Part shown: one piece after another, positions 22,942 to 25,878 of the stretch
How the letters are laid out: the number at the start of each line of letters is the position of its first letter
Position numbering within the stretch: the stretch's first letter is position 1
Assembly: GCA_023443765.1 (NCBI GenBank)
Contig: JAEZTA010000123.1
Location: 1-25,878, forward strand
Reading direction: 5' to 3'
DNA: 25,878 bases
From: Bacteroidota bacterium
GTDB lineage: Bacteria > Bacteroidota > Bacteroidia > Bacteroidales > Rikenellaceae
The notes under the pieces: model-generated
What the model was told of the DNA's origin: nothing
The model's database searches: none
The model's input: only the letters and a program-made list of their open reading frames with translations
Translations under genes and position numbers: made by a program

Positions 22942-23847
22942 ATGAGGAATAAACTATTTGCAGCGATCTGCGCCCTTCTGGCTTTGGCGATGCTCCCCGG
23001 CGGAGCATTCGCCAAGGCGAAGAAGGCTCCTAAAAAGGAGATCGGCATCCAGCTCTATTCGGTGCGGAGCCTGATCGGCAGTTTCGGCAATAACCAGCAG
23101 GACTACAAGCCCGTGCTGAAGCAGCTCGCCGACATGGGTTACACCTCGGTCGAGGCTGCCAGCTACAAGGACGGACTGCTCTATGGGCAGGCTCCCGAAC
23201 AGTTCCGCAAGGATGTCGAGGCAGCCGGCATGAAGGTTCTTTCCACGCACTGTACGCTCAACCTCTCCGACGAGGAGCTGGCAAGCGGCGATTTCTCGAA
23301 GGCCCTCCAATGGTGGGACGAGTGCATCGCGGCGCACAAGGCCGCCGGTGTGGAGTATATCGTGGTTCCTTCGATGCGCCGCATCGACAACCTCAAGGAC
23401 CTGAAGACTTTCTGCGACTATTTCAATGAAATCGGAGCGCGTTGCCAGGCCGCCGGCATAAAGTTCGGCTACCACAACCATTCGCGCGAATACGAGAAGA
23501 TCGAGGACCAGGTCATGCTGGATTACATGATCCGGAACACCGATCCCGACAAGGTGCTGTTCGAAATGGACGTGTACTGGACGGTGATCGGCAAGGCCAG
23601 CCCCGTGGCGTATTTCAAGAAATATCCGGGTCGTTTCAAACTCCTGCATATCAAGGATTACCGCGAGATCGGCCAGAGCGGCATGGTGGGCTTCGATGCC
23701 ATCTTCGCCAATGCCAAGACCGCCGGTGTGGAGAACATCATCGTCGAGATCGAAGGTTCCAGCTACGACGACATTGTGCGCAGCGTCCGCGAGTGCATCG
23801 AGTACTTGCAGAAGGCGCCTTTCGTTGAGGCTTCATACAGTAAATAA
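22942..23847 (+). CDS. Secreted sugar isomerase/lyase-type TIM barrel (AP endonuclease 2 superfamily)
   Basis: The 301-residue protein has a Sec signal peptide (cleavage after AFA, residue 24) and a TIM barrel of the xylose isomerase-like/AP endonuclease 2 superfamily: 'EIGIQLYSVRS', 'VEAASYKDG', 'FGYHNHSREYE', 'LFEMDVYW', 'LLHIKDYRE' and 'IVEIEGSS' mark successive strands with metal-binding Glu, His and Asp residues. Although usually called sugar phosphate isomerase/epimerase, a secreted copy next to DUF1080 is more likely to act on 3-keto sugars, as a lyase, hydratase or epimerase. It begins 12 bases after the DUF1080 stop. A terminator-like hairpin follows 19 bases after its stop. Confidence 0.92.
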   Translation: MRNKLFAAICALLALAMLPGGAFAKAKKAPKKEIGIQLYSVRSLIGSFGNNQQDYKPVLKQLADMGYTSVEAASYKDGLLYGQAPEQFRKDVEAAGMKVLSTHCTLNLSDEELASGDFSKALQWWDECIAAHKAAGVEYIVVPSMRRIDNLKDLKTFCDYFNEIGARCQAAGIKFGYHNHSREYEKIEDQVMLDYMIRNTDPDKVLFEMDVYWTVIGKASPVAYFKKYPGRFKLLHIKDYREIGQSGMVGFDAIFANAKTAGVENIIVEIEGSSYDDIVRSVRECIEYLQKAPFVEASYSK

Positions 23848-23866
23848 CGTCTCCCGCAGAGTTGGA

Positions 23867-23906
23867 AATATCCGGCTGTCTGTTGAGGCGGCCGGATATT
23901 TTGTTT
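23867..23906 (+). terminator. Terminator-like hairpin between the TIM barrel gene and tatC
   Basis: AATATCCGGC (23867-23876) pairs perfectly with GCCGGATATT (23891-23900) around a 14-base loop, followed by TTGTTT. The tail is only moderately T-rich, so partial termination is likely, which would lower tatC relative to the upstream genes. Confidence 0.6.
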
Positions 23907-23973
23907 CCAGCCTGGCCGGAAATCCCGGCGGCGTCCGGTTCCCGTACCCATTTAATCCGCATTGATTTTGACT

Positions 23974-24753
23974 ATGGAAGAACTTCGAATGACTTTCCGG
24001 GGGCATCTCGACGACCTGCGCTGGACGCTGGTTCGCGTCGGCGGCGTACTCTTCGCGCTGGCAGTCCTCTGCTTCTGCCTGATGCCGTGGCTGTTCGACC
24101 GTTTCGTGCTGGCGCCTGCTTCGGCTGACTTTCCCCTTTACCGGTGGCTGTCGGAAACGGGGGTGCCGGGTTCGGTGTTCCCCGATTTCAGCGAGGGCCA
24201 CCATGCCGTGGAGATCGTCAACACCGACGTTTCCTCCCAACTGCTCACGCACGTCAGCGCATCGTTCTGGTTCGCGCTGGTGCTGTTGTTTCCGTACCTC
24301 CTTTTCGAGGCCTGGCGGTTTGTTCGCCCGGCCCTTGTCGGGAGCGAGCAGCGCAGCGTGCGGCTGGCATTCATCGGCGGTACGGGGCTGTTTTTCCTGG
24401 GATGCGCCGTGGGTTACCTGTTCGTTTTTCCCTTCGTGTTCCGGTTCCTGACCGAATATCAGCTGAGTTCGTCGATCGTCAACCAGATTTCGCTGAACTC
24501 CTATATGCGGAGCTTCCTGCTGCTGATCTTCGTGATGGGCGTGGCGCTGGAACTACCGCTGCTGACGTGGTCGCTTTCCCGGGCCGGACTGGCGACGCGG
24601 GCCTTCTTTCGCCAATACCGGCGGCAGGCGGCTGTCGTCCTGCTGGTATTAACCGTGCTGGTGACCCCTTCGGGCGATCCTTTCGTGCTGCTGGCCGTTT
24701 TCCTGCCGCTTTACCTGCTCTACGAACTGGGCATCCGTTTCGCCCGGGAATAA
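23974..24753 (+). CDS. tatC: Twin-arginine translocase subunit TatC
   Basis: TatC is the membrane receptor for twin-arginine signal peptides. The 259-residue protein has the family opening MEELRMTFRGHLDDLRW, six predicted membrane helices, the conserved 'PYLLFEAWRFVRPAL' segment after the second periplasmic part and 'FPFVFRFLTEYQ' in the middle. The start at 23974 is preferred over the TTG at 23962 because TatC proteins start just before the HLxELR motif. The first periplasmic loop is rather long (about 45-90). It is the last gene of the module; a perfect terminator follows. Confidence 0.96.
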   Translation: MEELRMTFRGHLDDLRWTLVRVGGVLFALAVLCFCLMPWLFDRFVLAPASADFPLYRWLSETGVPGSVFPDFSEGHHAVEIVNTDVSSQLLTHVSASFWFALVLLFPYLLFEAWRFVRPALVGSEQRSVRLAFIGGTGLFFLGCAVGYLFVFPFVFRFLTEYQLSSSIVNQISLNSYMRSFLLLIFVMGVALELPLLTWSLSRAGLATRAFFRQYRRQAAVVLLVLTVLVTPSGDPFVLLAVFLPLYLLYELGIRFARE

Positions 24754-24774
24754 GCAGTCCGAACCGCAAATCTG

Positions 24775-24803
24775 AACAGCCGGAAATCGTTCCGGCTGTT
24801 TTT
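24775..24803 (+). terminator. Strong intrinsic terminator after tatC
   Basis: AACAGCCGGAA (24775-24785) pairs perfectly with TTCCGGCTGTT (24790-24800) around a four-base loop, followed by more T. It closes the oxidoreductase-Tat operon. Confidence 0.93.
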
Positions 24804-24837
24804 GGTTGAGGTCGTGCGATTTCCGTAAAATTATCGC

Positions 24838-24845
24838 TAACTTTA
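24838..24845 (+). promoter_or_regulatory. Possible -7 box of the GH43 gene
   Basis: TAACTTTA differs from TAnnTTTG at the last base. It lies 66 bases before the GH43 start codon and after the tatC terminator, so the GH43 gene probably has its own promoter here. Confidence 0.4.
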
Positions 24846-24911
24846 CACTTCAAACAGCACTGTTACGGGGATTGGGCGTGCCGGTCTCCGGGTTACTAAA
24901 AATACAAGAAA

Positions 24912-25878
24912 ATGCGTTACAGTTGGTTATTGGCGGTTTGCCTGCTGGCCTGTGCCGGAGTCCGGGCACAGACGGCGGAAGAGGCCGGCAAAAAGAGCGG
25001 CAATCCGCTTTTCAAAGGGTGGTATGCCGACCCCGAAGGGGTGGTTTTCGGCGATGAGTACTGGATTTATCCCACCTATTCGGCCCTTTACGAAGATCAG
25101 ACATTTTTCGACGCTTTCTCGTCGAAAGACCTCGTCCACTGGCAGAAGCATCCCCGGGTGCTTACGACCGAGAATGTCAAATGGGTGAAACGGGCCATGT
25201 GGGCCCCGGCGATCCTCCAGTCGAACGGCAAATACTACCTCTTTTTTGCGGGTAACGACATCCACGAGAACGAGGTGGGCGGCATCGGCGTCGCCGTGGC
25301 CGACTCTCCGGCCGGGCCGTTCCGCGATGCGCTGGGCAAGCCGCTGATTGACCAGATCGTCAACGGAGCGCAGCCTATCGACCAGTTTGTTTTCCGCGAC
25401 GACGATGGGACATATTATATGTATTATGGCGGTTGGGGCCACTGCAACATGGTCCGGCTGGCTCCCGACCTGCTGAGTGTCGTGCCATTCGATGACGGGA
25501 CGATTTATCGCGAAGTCACGCCGAAAGATTACACCGAAGGTCCGTTCATGTTCAAACGGCAGGGTAAATATTATTTTATGTGGTCCGAAGGCGGCTGGGG
25601 CGGTCCTGATTACCGGGTCGCCTATGCCATTGCCGACTCGCCGTTCGGGCCTTTCGAACGCATCGGGACGATTCTGCAACAGGATCCCGAAGTGGCCACG
25701 AGTGCCGGGCATCACTCCCTGATCCAGGTCCCGGGCAAGGACGAGTGGTATATCGTTTACCACCGCCGCCCGTTGACGGAGACCGGGCGGGACAGCCGTG
25801 CAACCTGCATCGACCGCCTCTGGTTCGATGCCGACGGACGGATCAAACCCGTGCGGATGACCTTCGAAGGTGTCGGGG
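24912..25878 (+). CDS. Glycoside hydrolase family 43 protein, 3' end outside window
   Basis: The frame stays open to the window end, giving 322 visible residues. A signal peptide (about 1-19; C13 in LLAC may make it a lipoprotein) precedes a five-bladed propeller of GH43. The three catalytic acids are visible: D40 (WYADPE, general base), D157 (QPIDQFVFRDDDG, pKa modulator) and E209 (YTEGPFMF, general acid). 'AMWAPAI' and 'GHHSLIQVPG' with 'WYIVYHRR' are further family signs. GH43 enzymes release arabinose or xylose from plant polysaccharides; specificity cannot be read here. A terminator and a separate leader make it transcriptionally distinct from the Tat module, although a shared substrate is possible. 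Confidence 0.93.
   Translation, partial: MRYSWLLAVCLLACAGVRAQTAEEAGKKSGNPLFKGWYADPEGVVFGDEYWIYPTYSALYEDQTFFDAFSSKDLVHWQKHPRVLTTENVKWVKRAMWAPAILQSNGKYYLFFAGNDIHENEVGGIGVAVADSPAGPFRDALGKPLIDQIVNGAQPIDQFVFRDDDGTYYMYYGGWGHCNMVRLAPDLLSVVPFDDGTIYREVTPKDYTEGPFMFKRQGKYYFMWSEGGWGGPDYRVAYAIADSPFGPFERIGTILQQDPEVATSAGHHSLIQVPGKDEWYIVYHRRPLTETGRDSRATCIDRLWFDADGRIKPVRMTFEGVG

Overview
The window looks like a chromosomal segment of a gut Bacteroidales bacterium, most likely Alistipes or another member of the Rikenellaceae. The evidence is Bacteroidetes-type promoters (TAnnTTTG -7 boxes), no Shine-Dalgarno sequences, a fused lpxC-fabZ gene, a Bacteroidetes-specific membrane regulator with TPR and HTH parts, and GC-rich coding DNA. 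The genus is inference from memory of codon and protein style; no search was run.

Layout. Positions 1-117: 3' end of a 5S rRNA with its terminator, so an rrn operon lies upstream. 195-1447 (+): an NTF2/SnoaL-like protein and a divergent Fpg/Nei-type DNA glycosylase homologue, converging on a small zinc-ribbon membrane protein (1451-1846, -). 1883-2273: no protein gene; it holds a strong candidate for a 6S-like RNA on the minus strand. 2274-5065 (-): a secreted M48 metallopeptidase, an NPP-type phosphodiesterase and an AT-rich secreted protein of unknown function. 5176-11281 (-): the operon rimP-nusA-infB with an acyl-CoA transferase gene at its end. 11410-13601 (-): lpxC-fabZ and lpxA for lipid A and fatty acid synthesis. 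13687-17136 (+): a TonB-like envelope protein, a small secreted cysteine-containing protein, a two-helix membrane protein and a CPA1-type cation/proton antiporter.

The most interesting part is 17338-24753 (+). A membrane-spanning TPR/HTH regulator is followed by a cytoplasmic Gfo/Idh/MocA oxidoreductase, tatA (54 residues), a second Gfo/Idh/MocA oxidoreductase with a clear twin-arginine signal, a DUF1080 lipoprotein (3-keto-disaccharide hydrolase family), a secreted AP-endonuclease-type TIM barrel protein and tatC. From memory, the order regulator, two Gfo/Idh, DUF1080, TIM barrel matches the Bacteroides thetaiotaomicron BT2160-BT2156 cluster, which has been linked to glycoside cleavage through 3-keto intermediates (C3 oxidation, elimination and hydration, re-reduction) instead of ordinary hydrolysis. 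Here the Tat translocase genes surround the gene for the one visible Tat cargo. This suggests a self-contained pathway plus export module: the exported oxidoreductase folds around its nucleotide in the cytoplasm, moves through TatAC, and works in the periplasm with the lipoprotein and the TIM barrel enzyme. A near-direct repeat in the promoter region is a candidate operator. A strong terminator after tatC separates this module from a GH43 glycosidase gene that runs off the window end.

No CRISPR array, insertion sequence, prophage gene or tRNA gene was seen.
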